A stretch of DNA of 64,000 nt from Streptomyces venezuelae (GCF_008642315.1 NZ_CP029192.1:8122001-8186000); one strand, 5' to 3'. Positions 18,389-26,668 are shown, counted from the stretch's first letter. The notes: generated from the letters alone by a model not told the origin. Numbers and translations are program-made.

Positions 18389-19000
18389 TTACGAATCGGC
18401 GTCTTGTCGCGTGATGGCCCGCGCCGTGCGGGCGGCCTTCTCCTCGGTGTCCGAGAGGGCCGCATCTCCCACACCGAACAGGCCCTGCCGCAGGAAAACC
18501 GCTAGGCCGTGCGCGGCAGCAGCGACCCTGAGCAGCAGGTCGAATGCGGTCTCAGGGGTGGAGGCGAGTTGTCGGGCCACCGGCAGTAGGAGGCGGGCCA
18601 CCTCGTCGCCCGCCGTGGCCAGTTCGGCGAACCTGGACTTTTCGAGGCCGGCATTGAAGGTCACATCGAACAGAGCAGGTTCCTCGGCGGCGAATCTGAC
18701 GTACGCCGCCGCGAAGGACGCCAGCTGTTCAGCGGGGTCCTCGATGCCGTTCACGGCCGTGGCGAAGCGATGACGTTGCTCGCGGTAGCCCTGTGTGGCG
18801 AGTTCCGCCAGCAGTGCGTCCCGGTCGGCGAAGTGCTTGTACGGCGCCGCAACGCTCACTCCGGCCCGGCGGCTCGCTTCGGCGAGGGTGAAGCCGTGCG
18901 GACCTCGCTCGCCGACCAGCTCCAAGGACGCCCGCAGGAGGGAGTTGCGCAGGTCGCCGTGATGGTGGCCGACGGGACGTCGAGAAGCGGGGGGAGCCAT
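18389..19000 (-). CDS. TetR-family regulator (of the divergent VOC gene)
   Basis: A 203-residue TetR protein: N-terminal HTH in LRNSLLRASLELVGERG and FTLAEASRRAGVSVAAPYKH (recognition helix), then an all-helical ligand domain of the TetR_C_33 kind (AAAYVRFAAEEPALFDVTF). ATG 19000 is chosen because the family pattern PVGHHHGDLRNSLL follows closely and an upstream extension would overlap the operator palindrome. Divergent from a VOC-family gene, with an imperfect palindrome between them that is the natural operator. Confidence 0.88.
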   Translation of the reverse strand: MAPPASRRPVGHHHGDLRNSLLRASLELVGERGPHGFTLAEASRRAGVSVAAPYKHFADRDALLAELATQGYREQRHRFATAVNGIEDPAEQLASFAAAYVRFAAEEPALFDVTFNAGLEKSRFAELATAGDEVARLLLPVARQLASTPETAFDLLLRVAAAAHGLAVFLRQGLFGVGDAALSDTEEKAARTARAITRQDADS

Positions 19001-19008
19001 GCCCGATA

Positions 19009-19043
19009 GGTTAACATCGCTTACCAGGTAAATGGCATTAACC
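19009..19043. promoter_or_regulatory. Operator-like 35-bp imperfect palindrome
   Basis: GGTTAA at 19009-19014 and TTAACC at 19038-19043 bound inner arms CTTACC and GGTAAA around a single central base. It occupies the space between the divergent TetR and VOC starts, so it probably binds the TetR protein and represses both. Confidence 0.75.
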
Positions 19044-19055
19044 ATGGAGGTCATC

Positions 19056-19469
19056 ATGTCTGCTGCCCGGTTTCACCACGTCAGCCTCTCGGTCGCGGAC
19101 CTTGCCGCGCAGGAATCTTGGTACGCCGACGCGTTCGGTCTCACGCAGGTGGAAGAGCGTTTGGAGATGCCCGAGGCGGGAGTCCGTACCGTCGTTCTGA
19201 GCGATGCGGCGGGCTTGCGGGTGGAGTTCGTCGAGCGGTCCGGCTCGCGCCCCGTCTCGCACGCCGATGCTTTTGCCGCCACCGCCGTGCAGACCTTCAC
19301 TCATCTGGCACTTCAAGTCCCGGAACTCGACGACGCGTTCGCCCGCCTGACGCAGGACTGCGGGGCTACCGGGGTCTCCCAGCCCGCACCCGGCGCCAGT
19401 GAAGGCATGCGCTACGCGTACGTCGCTGACCCGGAGGGCAATCTGCTGGAGCTGATCGAGACGTCCTGA
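19056..19469 (+). CDS. VOC-family (glyoxalase/dioxygenase-fold) protein
   Basis: 137 residues with two beta-alpha-beta-beta-beta modules: FHHVSLSVADLAAQESWYAD and TFTHLALQVPELDDAFARL, ending YVADPEGNLLELIE. Metal ligand positions are His in FHHVSL, His in FTHLAL and Glu in LLELIE, typical of the family; such proteins include glyoxalases, lactoylglutathione-lyase-like enzymes and antibiotic-binding proteins. The substrate is unknown. ATG 19056 follows GGAGG. Controlled by the divergent TetR gene by position. Confidence 0.87.
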   Translation: MSAARFHHVSLSVADLAAQESWYADAFGLTQVEERLEMPEAGVRTVVLSDAAGLRVEFVERSGSRPVSHADAFAATAVQTFTHLALQVPELDDAFARLTQDCGATGVSQPAPGASEGMRYAYVADPEGNLLELIETS

Positions 19470-19505
19470 GTGGTGCAGGTCCGGCCCGGCATAGCACGGC
19501 ACTGC

Positions 19506-20438
19506 TCAAGCAGTGGGATGGGGCATGTGGACGTCGAGTACCGTCGCGCGGAGGACGGCGGCCACACGTATCACGGACTGGGCCGGCGGGTCGGGCAGGC
19601 GGGCCAGGAGCAGGCGTCGCTGTTCTTGCGGGCCGCCGCGGACGGGGAGGACCCGCACGCCGGTGGGTACCGCGGAGACGAGTGAGGCGGGAAGCGTGGT
19701 CAGTCCGCACCCTGCGGCGACGAGGTGGAGTTTGGCCAGCCAGTCGCGGGCGGTGAAAGCGATCTCGGGGCGTTCGTCCAGACCTGGCCACACGCCCATC
19801 AGGCGGTCCTCTCCTGATGAGGACCCGGTGATCCAGCGCTGTCCCCGCAGGTCGGTCACGTCCACGTATGCGCCGCGGGCGAGGGGGTGCATGGCGGGCA
19901 CCGCGAGAAGCAGCGGGCGTTCGGTGAGTGTCTGCAGTGCGAGTGGGGGCGACTCGGTGTCCGGCGCGCGGAACGGTGGCGCCGAGGCGAGCAGGGCCAG
20001 ATCCAGGCTGCCCGCCCGGAGCGCACGGACCAGCGCCGGGGTGCCTCCCTCGCGGCCGACAACCTCGAGTCCGGGATCGCTTTCCCGCAGTGTGGCAAGG
20101 GCTCGGGGTACCAGCACGGCACCGGCACTAGGCACCCATCCCAGCCGGACCGTTCCGGTCTGCTCCGGCAGGCCCGACAGTTCCCTGGCGGTCGCGGCGA
20201 TCTCATCGAGCACGACCGTCGCGCGGCGCATGACGACGCGGCCGGCGGGCGTGAGCCGAGCCCCGTCGCGCCGCCGCTCCAGCAGTTCGGTGCCTGCCGC
20301 GCGCTCGATCGCGGCGATCTGTCGCGAGACCGCGGACTGGGTGTAGCCGAGCGACGCGGCGGCCGCGGTGAAGGTTCCCTGTTCGGCCACGGCCCGCAGG
20401 ACGCGCAACGCAGTCAGTGACACATCCGTGAAGTCCAT
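19506..20438 (-). CDS. LysR-family transcriptional regulator
   Basis: 310 residues. The N-terminal winged HTH reads LRVLRAVAEQGTFTAAAASL and GYTQSAVSRQIAAIERAAG; residues from about 95 form the periplasmic-binding-like effector domain (VRLGWVPSAGAVLVPRALA). ATG 20438 gives the usual short N-terminus MDFTDVSLTALRV. It diverges from a short-chain dehydrogenase at 20509 and likely regulates that gene and the one after it in response to a small molecule. Confidence 0.9.
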   Translation of the reverse strand: MDFTDVSLTALRVLRAVAEQGTFTAAAASLGYTQSAVSRQIAAIERAAGTELLERRRDGARLTPAGRVVMRRATVVLDEIAATARELSGLPEQTGTVRLGWVPSAGAVLVPRALATLRESDPGLEVVGREGGTPALVRALRAGSLDLALLASAPPFRAPDTESPPLALQTLTERPLLLAVPAMHPLARGAYVDVTDLRGQRWITGSSSGEDRLMGVWPGLDERPEIAFTARDWLAKLHLVAAGCGLTTLPASLVSAVPTGVRVLPVRGGPQEQRRLLLARLPDPPAQSVIRVAAVLRATVLDVHMPHPTA

Positions 20439-20508
20439 GATGTTTACGCATGCTAGCTGTTCCAAACTTTCGTTGGACTCATGGATGACGGATTCCTAGC
20501 GTGGGGGC
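20439..20508. promoter_or_regulatory. Divergent promoter region, LysR and dehydrogenase
   Basis: 70 bp separating the two starts. AT-richer than its surroundings and containing GCATGC, a short palindrome near the LysR start. Expected to hold both promoters and the LysR site; exact boxes are not assignable. Confidence 0.5.
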
Positions 20509-21396
20509 ATGACCACTTCACGCATCGCCCTCGTCACGGGCGCCAACCAGGGGCTCGGCCGGGCCTTCGCCGAGGGGCTGGCGGCCCGCATGCATCCGCA
20601 GGACCTGGTCCTGCTCACCGGCCGCAGCCAGCAGCGGGTGGCGGACGCCGCCCGGGACATCGCCCAGCTGCCCGCCACCCGGGCCCGGGTCGAGGGCCTG
20701 GTCCTGGATGTCACGGACACCGACGCCATCGCCCGTCTCGCCGAGGACCTGCGGGTCCGCCACGGAGGGGTGGACGTCGTCATCTCCAACGCGGTCGCCC
20801 GGTTGCTCCCCGAGCAGTCACAGTCTGAGCGGGCCGATGAGTTCATCGACGTCTCCAACACCGCCACGCACGCGATGCTGCGCTCCTTCGGCCCGGTACT
20901 GCGTCCCGGAGGCCGCCTGCTCATCGTGGCCAGCAGCCTGGGGACGCTGGGCCACCTCGACGGCCGCCTGCACCACCTGTTCGACGGCGCGAGCCTGGAC
21001 CAGGTCGAGTACGCCGTGGAGTCGTGGCGCAGCGCCATCCACCACAAGACCGCGCAGGAGGCCGGCTGGCCGCTGTGGCTGAACGTGCCCTCGAAGGTGG
21101 CCCAGGTCGCCGCCGTGCGCGCCGTCGCCGCCGAACGCCGCGCCAGGGACCTGGCAGACGGCACGCTCGTCGCCGCCGTCTGCCCCGGCATGGTCGACAC
21201 AGCGACCTCGCGCCCGTGGTTCAGCGACTACAGCCAGGCCCAGTCACCCGCCCGGGCCGCTGAGGCCGTCCTCGATCTGGTCGTCGCCGAGCACATCGCC
21301 CCGGAGCTCTACGGCGAGCTGGTGCGCTTCGGCAAGGTCCTGCCCTGGCACGACGGCACGCCACCGGTCGAGCAGGACGCGTTGCTCGTGCCCTGA
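20509..21396 (+). CDS. Short-chain dehydrogenase/reductase (carbonyl-reductase type)
   Basis: 295 residues with a Rossmann N-terminus (ALVTGANQGLGRAFAEGLA, the TGxxxGxG cofactor motif), DVTD at the adenine site and a VVISN strand. The catalytic tetrad is less canonical: Ser in LIVASSLGTLG, and the usual YxxxK is represented by VPSKVAQVAAVRAVA, with the tyrosine replaced. The closest look-alikes are carbonyl-reductase-like proteins. Starts at ATG 20509, immediately after the LysR divergent region. Likely co-transcribed with the dehydrogenase at 21471, although 74 bp separate them. Confidence 0.82.
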   Translation: MTTSRIALVTGANQGLGRAFAEGLAARMHPQDLVLLTGRSQQRVADAARDIAQLPATRARVEGLVLDVTDTDAIARLAEDLRVRHGGVDVVISNAVARLLPEQSQSERADEFIDVSNTATHAMLRSFGPVLRPGGRLLIVASSLGTLGHLDGRLHHLFDGASLDQVEYAVESWRSAIHHKTAQEAGWPLWLNVPSKVAQVAAVRAVAAERRARDLADGTLVAAVCPGMVDTATSRPWFSDYSQAQSPARAAEAVLDLVVAEHIAPELYGELVRFGKVLPWHDGTPPVEQDALLVP

Positions 21397-21470
21397 CCGC
21401 ACCGGCTTCCGCCCGCCCGCAGCGCCCCTGGCCGCTTCACCATCCAGCCCTTTCAACAAGGAGCCCCCTC

Positions 21471-22400
21471 ATGAGTGCCCTCACCACCCCGTTCGGTTCT
21501 GCCAGCACCGCTGGCGAGGTCGTGTCAGGTATCGATCTCTCCGGCCGCCGCGCGGTCGTCACCGGCGCCTCCTCCGGCATCGGGGCGGAGACGGCCCGCG
21601 CCCTGGCGGCCACCGGCGCGGCCGTCACCCTCGCCGTGCGGGACGTGGCGGCGGGCGAACGCGTCGCCAAGGACATCACCGGATCGACCGGCAACCAGGA
21701 CGTGCGGGCCATGCACCTCGACCTGGCCGACCCCGCGTCCATCACGGCCTTCACCACCGCCTGGCAGGGCCCGCTGCACGTCCTGGTGAACAACGCGGGC
21801 GTCATGGCCTGCCCCGAGCAGTACACCGAGCAGGGCTGGGAATGGCAGTTCGCCACCAACCACCTCGGCCATTTCGCCCTCGCCACCGGCCTGCACAGCG
21901 CGCTGGCCGCCGACGGCAATGCCCGCATCGTCGTGGTGAGTTCCACCGGCCACCAGCAGTCACCGGTCGTGTGGGACGACGTCAACTTCGCCTTCCGCCC
22001 CTACGACCCGTGGCTGGCCTACGGACAGTCCAAGACGGCCAACGTCCTGTTCGCGGTGGAGGCGACCCGACGCTGGGCCGGCGACAACATCACCGCCAAC
22101 GCCCTGATGCCGGGCGCCATCTACACCAACCTGCAGCGGCATACCGGCGGCCGGGGCAGCGGCCGCGTCCCCGCCGAGCTGATCAAGCCCGTGGAACAGG
22201 GCGCCGCCACGTCAGCGCTCCTGGCCACCTCGCCGCTGCTCGACGGCATCGGCGGACGCTACTTCGTCGACTGCAACGAGACCGAGATCGTCGACCGACG
22301 CTCCGGCACCCTGCACGGCGTCGCCCGCTACGCCGTCGACCCGGCGGGCGCGCGGCGCCTGTGGGACCTGTCGCAAGACCTGATCACCGGCGCCGCGTGA
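21471..22400 (+). CDS. Short-chain dehydrogenase/reductase (WWOX/retinol-dehydrogenase type)
   Basis: 309 residues, classical NAD(P)-binding SDR: VVTGASSGIGAETARALAA (TGxxxGxG), LVNNAGVM (NNAG), NHLGHFALATGL, IVVVSSTGH (catalytic Ser) and YGQSKTANVLF (YxxxK). The C-terminal GAIYTNLQRH loop is substrate-binding. The arrangement with NHLGHF is typical of the oxidoreductases annotated near retinol dehydrogenases; the natural substrate is unknown. ATG 21471 has AAGGAG upstream. It converges on the EthD gene. Confidence 0.9.
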   Translation: MSALTTPFGSASTAGEVVSGIDLSGRRAVVTGASSGIGAETARALAATGAAVTLAVRDVAAGERVAKDITGSTGNQDVRAMHLDLADPASITAFTTAWQGPLHVLVNNAGVMACPEQYTEQGWEWQFATNHLGHFALATGLHSALAADGNARIVVVSSTGHQQSPVVWDDVNFAFRPYDPWLAYGQSKTANVLFAVEATRRWAGDNITANALMPGAIYTNLQRHTGGRGSGRVPAELIKPVEQGAATSALLATSPLLDGIGGRYFVDCNETEIVDRRSGTLHGVARYAVDPAGARRLWDLSQDLITGAA

Positions 22401-22415
22401 TCGAGGCGTCTCCCG

Positions 22416-22748
22416 TCAGACCAGCTGCACCTGCCGGTCCAGGACCGTCGAGTGGATACCGGTGGACGCCTCCCGCATATAGGCCCCGCGCAGCTCGTGT
22501 GCCCGCTGGTACTCCGGTGTCGCGAGCGCCTCGCGCATCGCGGACTGCGAGTCGAAGCTGATCCGCACGATCGCGTCGATGGGTTCTTCCGCGCCGTCGC
22601 TCACCGCGTCGGTGAGGTAGTACTGCACGTACTCCCTCACCTGGGGCAGCGCCGCGTAGGTCGGTCCGTATTCGTGCTCCATGAAGCGGCGGAAGTCCTC
22701 CGTGGAGACCTCGGGCCGCTTGCGGATCACTGTCATGAGCGTGAGCAT
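22416..22748 (-). CDS. EthD-domain protein
   Basis: A 110-residue dimeric alpha-beta barrel protein: MLTLMTVIRKRPEVSTEDFR, FMEHEYGPTYAALPQVREYV and IVRISFDSQSAMREALATPE. Family members assist degradation or act on polyketide-like substrates, but no reaction can be read from sequence. ATG 22748 follows an AAGGTGG site. Its promoter region is shared with the divergent TetR gene and carries a perfect inverted repeat. Confidence 0.85.
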   Translation of the reverse strand: MLTLMTVIRKRPEVSTEDFRRFMEHEYGPTYAALPQVREYVQYYLTDAVSDGAEEPIDAIVRISFDSQSAMREALATPEYQRAHELRGAYMREASTGIHSTVLDRQVQLV

Positions 22749-22766
22749 CGCCGTATCCACCTTCCT

Positions 22767-22805
22767 GAACACCTGTTCATTGAAGCCTACAGTGAACAGG
22801 TGTTC
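22767..22805. promoter_or_regulatory. Operator: perfect 13-bp inverted repeat
   Basis: GAACACCTGTTCA at 22767-22779 is repeated inverted at 22793-22805 with a 13-base spacer. Each arm itself contains GAACA...TGTTC symmetry. It lies between the divergent EthD and TetR genes and covers the first possible GTG (22800) of the regulator, so it is almost surely the TetR binding site. Confidence 0.82.
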
Positions 22806-22814
22806 AATGGGGTG

Positions 22815-23438
22815 GTGAGCAGATCCCGAGAAGGAGCCAACGCCAGAGCTCGCCGCGATCTGCGCGGCGAGCTCGTCGCAGCCGCGGTGGAGATGCTGGC
22901 GCAACCGCAGCCCGTCGCCGTGCCGTCCCTGCGCTCGATCGCGCGGGCCTGCCAGGTCGCCCCGTCCGCGGTCTACTGGCACTTCCCCTCGGAGGCAGAC
23001 CTGCGCTCGGCCGTGCTCGACACCGAGTACACCTCCTTGATCTGCACGGTCGAAGCGGCGCTGGACAGCGCACCCGACGACACCGACCGGCTGGTCGTCG
23101 CAGGCGACGCCTACATCACCTGGGCGCTGGAGCACCCCGGCGCGTATCAGCTGCTCTTCGAGAGCGACGACGAGCTTCCGGCCACCCGCGCCGAACACGG
23201 GCTCCGCCTGCAGCAGCGCATCGTGGAACTCGCCCGCCGCGTCGACCCGCAGGTCCCCTTCGCCGCGGCGCTCCTGCTGTGGTCGGCCTGGCACGGTGTC
23301 GTCTCCCTGCGCCTGCACAAGACCGAGTGGGACTGGGGGATGACACCCCACGAGGCCAACCGGCGGCTGGTGGCCGCTCTGACGACTGTCCACTCCTCAC
23401 AGGAAGCCCCTACCGGGAACGGTTCCCCAGCGCCATGA
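22815..23438 (+). CDS. TetR-family regulator
   Basis: 207 residues. HTH: LRGELVAAAVEMLAQPQP and LRSIARACQVAPSAVYWHFP; the C-terminal domain has a TetR_C_13-like look (YITWALEHPGAYQLLF, LLLWSAWHGVVSLRLHKTEW). Start chosen at GTG 22815 because GTG 22800 lies inside the operator; GTG 22812 is equally possible. The gene diverges from the EthD gene and its stop overlaps the next gene's ATG. Confidence 0.85.
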   Translation: MSRSREGANARARRDLRGELVAAAVEMLAQPQPVAVPSLRSIARACQVAPSAVYWHFPSEADLRSAVLDTEYTSLICTVEAALDSAPDDTDRLVVAGDAYITWALEHPGAYQLLFESDDELPATRAEHGLRLQQRIVELARRVDPQVPFAAALLLWSAWHGVVSLRLHKTEWDWGMTPHEANRRLVAALTTVHSSQEAPTGNGSPAP

Positions 23439-23805
23439 CCCTGACTCTCGCCCCACCGCCTCACCGGCCTCGACGTGCTCCATCAGCCGTGTCGAGCACA
23501 CCCTGGGGATCCTGCGCGGCCGATGGAAACTGCTGATCATCCATCACCTGTTGATCCGCCAGCCGCGCCGCTTCTCCGACCTCGAGCGGGCCATCCCGGA
23601 GGTGACGCAGAAGATGCTCGTCCAGCAGCTGCGCGCGCTGGAGAGCGACGGCGTCGTGCGCCGCTTCGTCTACGACGAGGTGCCGCCCCATGCGGAGTAC
23701 CAACTGACCTCCGTCGGAGCGGAGTTGGCAACGGCGCTCTATGCCCTGCATGACTGGGCGGAACGGTCGTGCAGCGCCGCCTCCGGGGCTGGGGAGGCGG
23801 CCTGA
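23435..23805 (+). pseudogene. HxlR-family regulator with an early frameshift
   Basis: The winged-helix HxlR domain is complete: CSISRVEHTLGILRGRWKLL, IIHHLLIRQPRRFSDLERAI, QKMLVQQLRALESDGVVRR and YQLTSVG. However, this frame has no ATG, GTG or TTG before the conserved region. ATG 23435, which overlaps the TetR stop as ATGA, opens a different frame that stops after about 30 codons. A one-base indel near 23445-23480, in a C-rich run, explains this. If it is an assembly error, the gene is a normal 120-residue HxlR regulator. Confidence 0.7.
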
Positions 23806-23814
23806 CGCGCCCCG

Positions 23815-24231
23815 TCACACCGTGGCGAAGGTGCCCATCCAGATGATCTCCAGGGTGCGGTGGGCGATGCGCCACCCCTCCGCACGCCGCTCCAGCCGGT
23901 CGACGAGGAAGCCCGTCTGAATGAGATTCCAGCCCTGTCCGTCGGTGTCGCCCTTGTGCGTGTGCAGGTGCTGGGTACGGGTAACCGTGCGGTCACCATC
24001 GATGTCGACAGTGGAAAACCCCTGGAAATGCTGCCACTTGAGCAGCCCGCTCATCGATCCGTCGGGTCGCGCATCACCTCGACGAGGTCCCTGAAGGGGA
24101 TGTCCTTCAGGTGCGCGCCGCCGGCCGCCGAGTAGTCGACGCGCCGCGGGTGCGAACACCGAGTCCCACTGCTCCAGGACGTCGTTGTCGCCGTTTTCGT
24201 GCAGGTCCTGGCCGAGGCCGTAGCGCACCAT
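23815..24231 (-). pseudogene. SnoaL/NTF2-fold protein with two compensating frameshifts
   Basis: The N-terminal (MVRYGLGQDLHENGDNDVLE) and C-terminal parts (SGLLKWQHFQGFSTVDIDGD, GWNLIQTGFLVDRLERRAEG) fit the SnoaL-like NTF2 fold used by cyclases, isomerases and dehydratases. Between them about 27 residues read as arginine-rich nonsense, but the next frame gives VDYSAAGGAHLKDIPFRDLV and EVMRD, the expected core. So a shift near 24135-24145 is undone near 24060. Family-like codons (LQYLEDRVEIQDL) also lie upstream of the first ATG 24231, with no start found, so the 5' end is uncertain too. Confidence 0.65.
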
Positions 24232-24407
24232 CAGGTCCTGGATCTCGACGCGGTCCTCCAGGTACTGAAGGCGCTGCTCAAGGGAGTGTCCGGCGTTCTG
24301 CCGCGTTGCGTTGTACGGTATGACCGCGCCGTACGGCGGTATGACTTGTCACTGGAAGTACTGACAAAAAAGTGCGTATAGGCATGAGAGACCCCTCACA
24401 CGTCTGG

Positions 24408-25022
24408 TCACTGCCGATCCTGAGCACCGGTCCGCAACAGGGACAGCGTCGTGTCGAGAGCCGCCTCGAGGTGTGCGATGCCGCCGGTAGCCATCAGGAT
24501 GGTCACCCCGCCCTGCACTACGGCGACGAGTGCGGCCGCCGTCCGGTCGGCGTCCAGCCGGCGGTCGATCTCGCCGGCCTCCTGCATGGCCAGGATGCCC
24601 TCGCGCAGGGCCGCCTGCCACGTGCTGATCAACTGGCCCGTCAGCTGTTGCGCGGCTGGAGTGGTGCGGCCCAGTTCGGTGATCAGCACCCCCAGCGGGC
24701 AGTTGACGCCCTGCTGCTCATAACGCCGCAGCACCGCGTCGCGCCAGTCCCGCCAGGCCGACCATGTGCGGAGGTCGGAGAGGTGGGGCTCCTGGTCCTC
24801 CAGGACGCGGTCTGCCTCGCGGACGGCCACCGCGAGGAGCAGCTCCTCCTTCCCGCCGGGGAAGTAGTGGAAGATCTGGCTCTTGCTGGTCGCGGTGCGG
24901 GCACGGATGCCGTCGAGGGTCGCACCGGCGGCTCCCCGCTCGCGGATCTCCTCAGCCGCGCCCTCGACGATGCGCCGCCGGGTCTCCCGCGTTCTACCGA
25001 ATGCGCACTCGCGGACAAGCAC
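24408..25022 (-). CDS. TetR-family regulator, N-terminus fused to element sequence
   Basis: 204 residues with an HTH (TRRRIVEGAAEEIRERG, LDGIRARTATSKSQIFHYFP) and a TetR_C ligand domain (ALRRYEQQGVNCPLGVLITE type; CPLG is a family signature). The only start in range is GTG 25022. The first ten residues (MLVRECAFGR) are the antisense of the excisionase remnant, so the native start was probably a codon just before TRETRR and was lost at the junction near 24993. The protein may still be made from GTG 25022, which has GGGG upstream. Confidence 0.75.
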   Translation of the reverse strand: MLVRECAFGRTRETRRRIVEGAAEEIRERGAAGATLDGIRARTATSKSQIFHYFPGGKEELLLAVAVREADRVLEDQEPHLSDLRTWSAWRDWRDAVLRRYEQQGVNCPLGVLITELGRTTPAAQQLTGQLISTWQAALREGILAMQEAGEIDRRLDADRTAAALVAVVQGGVTILMATGGIAHLEAALDTTLSLLRTGAQDRQ

Positions 25023-25123
25023 CCCACATGATCAAGTTGCCCAATGGTGAACTCCGGTGCCGTCGCGCAGACCTGGACGCCAGGTGGGATGCGTGTGAGA
25101 GAGATTTTGACACTTGGCGATAA
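24993..25123 (+). pseudogene. Excisionase (xis) remnant, 3' part
   Basis: Codons FYRMRTRGQAPHMIKLPNGE and LRCRRADLDARWDACERDF match the C-terminal half of the small MerR-like DNA-binding excisionases that precede integrase genes in Streptomyces integrative elements. The helix-turn-helix half is missing, replaced by antisense TetR sequence. Its TAA (25121-25123) overlaps the integrase start, the usual xis-int arrangement. Confidence 0.75.
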
Positions 25124-26501
25124 GTTACAACGTCCGCTGCTGGGACATACGCGAGCGCCCTGACCGGCGGGCGCCGTTTACGGTCCGGTGGACGGTCGAT
25201 GGGCGCGAAAAATCCGAGTCATTCATGACCTTCGGGCTCGCCGACAGCAGGCGCTCGAAACTGATGACGGCGGCGCGCGAAGGCGAGCCTTTTGATGTGC
25301 TCACGGGTTTGCCGGCGTCCGAGCTACGAGCTATCAAGCAGCGGACGACGTGGTACGACCTTGTCCACGAATACCTTGACCAACGGTGAGAGCGTACGCC
25401 CGGGAACACCCGTCGCACTCTGGCCGACGCATTCGCCGCCATCACGCCTGCCCTGGTGCACCCTGGCGCGACCTATCCGGAGCCGCGGGTCCTGCGGCGC
25501 GCCTTGTACTCGTGGGCCTTCAACAAGAACGCATGGGCCAAAGGGCCGAACGAGGAGTGGCGGAAGGCCCTGGACTGGATAAAGCGCAACTCCCTGCCCG
25601 TTGGTGCCCTCGCGGAGGCCGATGTCCTGCGACGGGCGCTGGACGCCCTGTGCCGCAAGTTGGACGGCAAGGCGGCTGCAGCCAAGACAGCGCGGCGCAA
25701 GAGGGCTGCGTTCAGTGAAGTGCTCAACACCGCAGTGGAGAAAGGTTACTTCGGAGATAACCCCCTCAATGGGCTCAGGTGGAACGCTCCGCCCGTCAAC
25801 GAGGAGGTGGACCCGGCTGCTGTCCCCAATCCGGCCCAGGTCGCCCGGCTGCTTGCGGCGGTGGCTCACCAGCGAGGACGCGGTCCTCACCTGGAGGCGT
25901 TCTTCGGATGCATGTACTACGCGGCCATGCGGCCCGCAGAGGTCATCCACCTCCGGCTCGACCCGTGTCACCTCCCCAAAACTGGGTGGGGGATGCTCTA
26001 CCTTTCGGGCGGCGTCATCACAGCAGGCAAGGACTGGACGGGCGACGGCGCGGTGCACGAGTGCACTCGCTCAAGCGCCGCGCGGCTACCGCGACCCGAC
26101 CTGTGCCGATCCCGCCGCAGTTCGTGCGCATCCTGCGTGCGCACATCGGCCGGTTCGGCGTGGCGCCGGACGGGCGGATGTTCCGGAACCAGGCCGGCAA
26201 CTACGTGGACGCAGCCGCGTACGGCACCACCTGGGCGCGGGCGCGGAAATGCGTCTTGACCCGCACGGAACGCGCCTCCGGGTTGGCCGAGCGGCCCTAC
26301 GATCTTCGGCACGCCGGGATCTCGTTCTGGCTGTACTCCGGTGTGGACCCGGCTGAATGCGCCCGCCGTGCGGGCCAGAGCATCGAGGTCCTCTTCCGCC
26401 ACTACGCCAAGTTCCTGGACGGCGTCCGGGAGCAGGCCAACCGCCTCATCGAGCAGTCGATGGAGGAGTGGGACCGCGTTAGCAGGGGGGTGGCGAGTTA
26501 G
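25114..26501 (+). pseudogene. Tyrosine integrase of the element, with a premature stop and a frameshift
   Basis: TTG 25114 overlaps the xis stop. The arm/SAM-like N-terminal part is VRCWDIRERPDRRAPFTVRW and WYDLVHEYLDQR; TGA 25387-25389 then stops it, probably from a TGG tryptophan codon, since the same frame continues ERTPGNTRRTLADAFAAI. The catalytic part has YYAAMRPAEVIHLRL. Near 26058 one base is missing and the frame moves to HSLKRRAATATRPVPI, PYDLRHAGISFWLYSG and SIEVLFRHYAKFL, giving the R...H-x-x-R-like box and the nucleophilic tyrosine. The 3' end faces the putative attR, as in typical Streptomyces elements. Two lesions make it inactive. Confidence 0.85.
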
Positions 26502-26620
26502 GGCTGAGTCGGGTTTTGGTCCGTGACTGGTCCGGAACAGCTGGTCAGAAGGGGGACAGCGGTGGGAGAAAGTGGGAGGTACAACGTAAACCAGGCCCTG
26601 TGCTGAGCGGGCCGCATGGA

Positions 26621-26662
26621 AGGCGCCTGACGGGCAAAAGCCCAGGTCAGGCGCCTATTTTT
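26621..26662 (+). terminator. Intrinsic terminator between integrase and exaC
   Basis: AGGCGCCTGAC (26621-26631) pairs with 26646-26656 (11-bp stem) and is followed by ATTTTT at 26657-26662. The T run favours termination of plus-strand transcription from the integrase; the stem could also serve exaC, which ends at 26669 on the other strand. Confidence 0.85.
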
Positions 26663-26668
26663 GTACCC

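Noticed and set aside
18389..24231. Polyketide-type biosynthetic cluster, suggested by SDRs, a SnoaL-like and an EthD protein
   Set aside because: No ketosynthase, carrier protein, cyclase set or other core biosynthetic enzyme is present.
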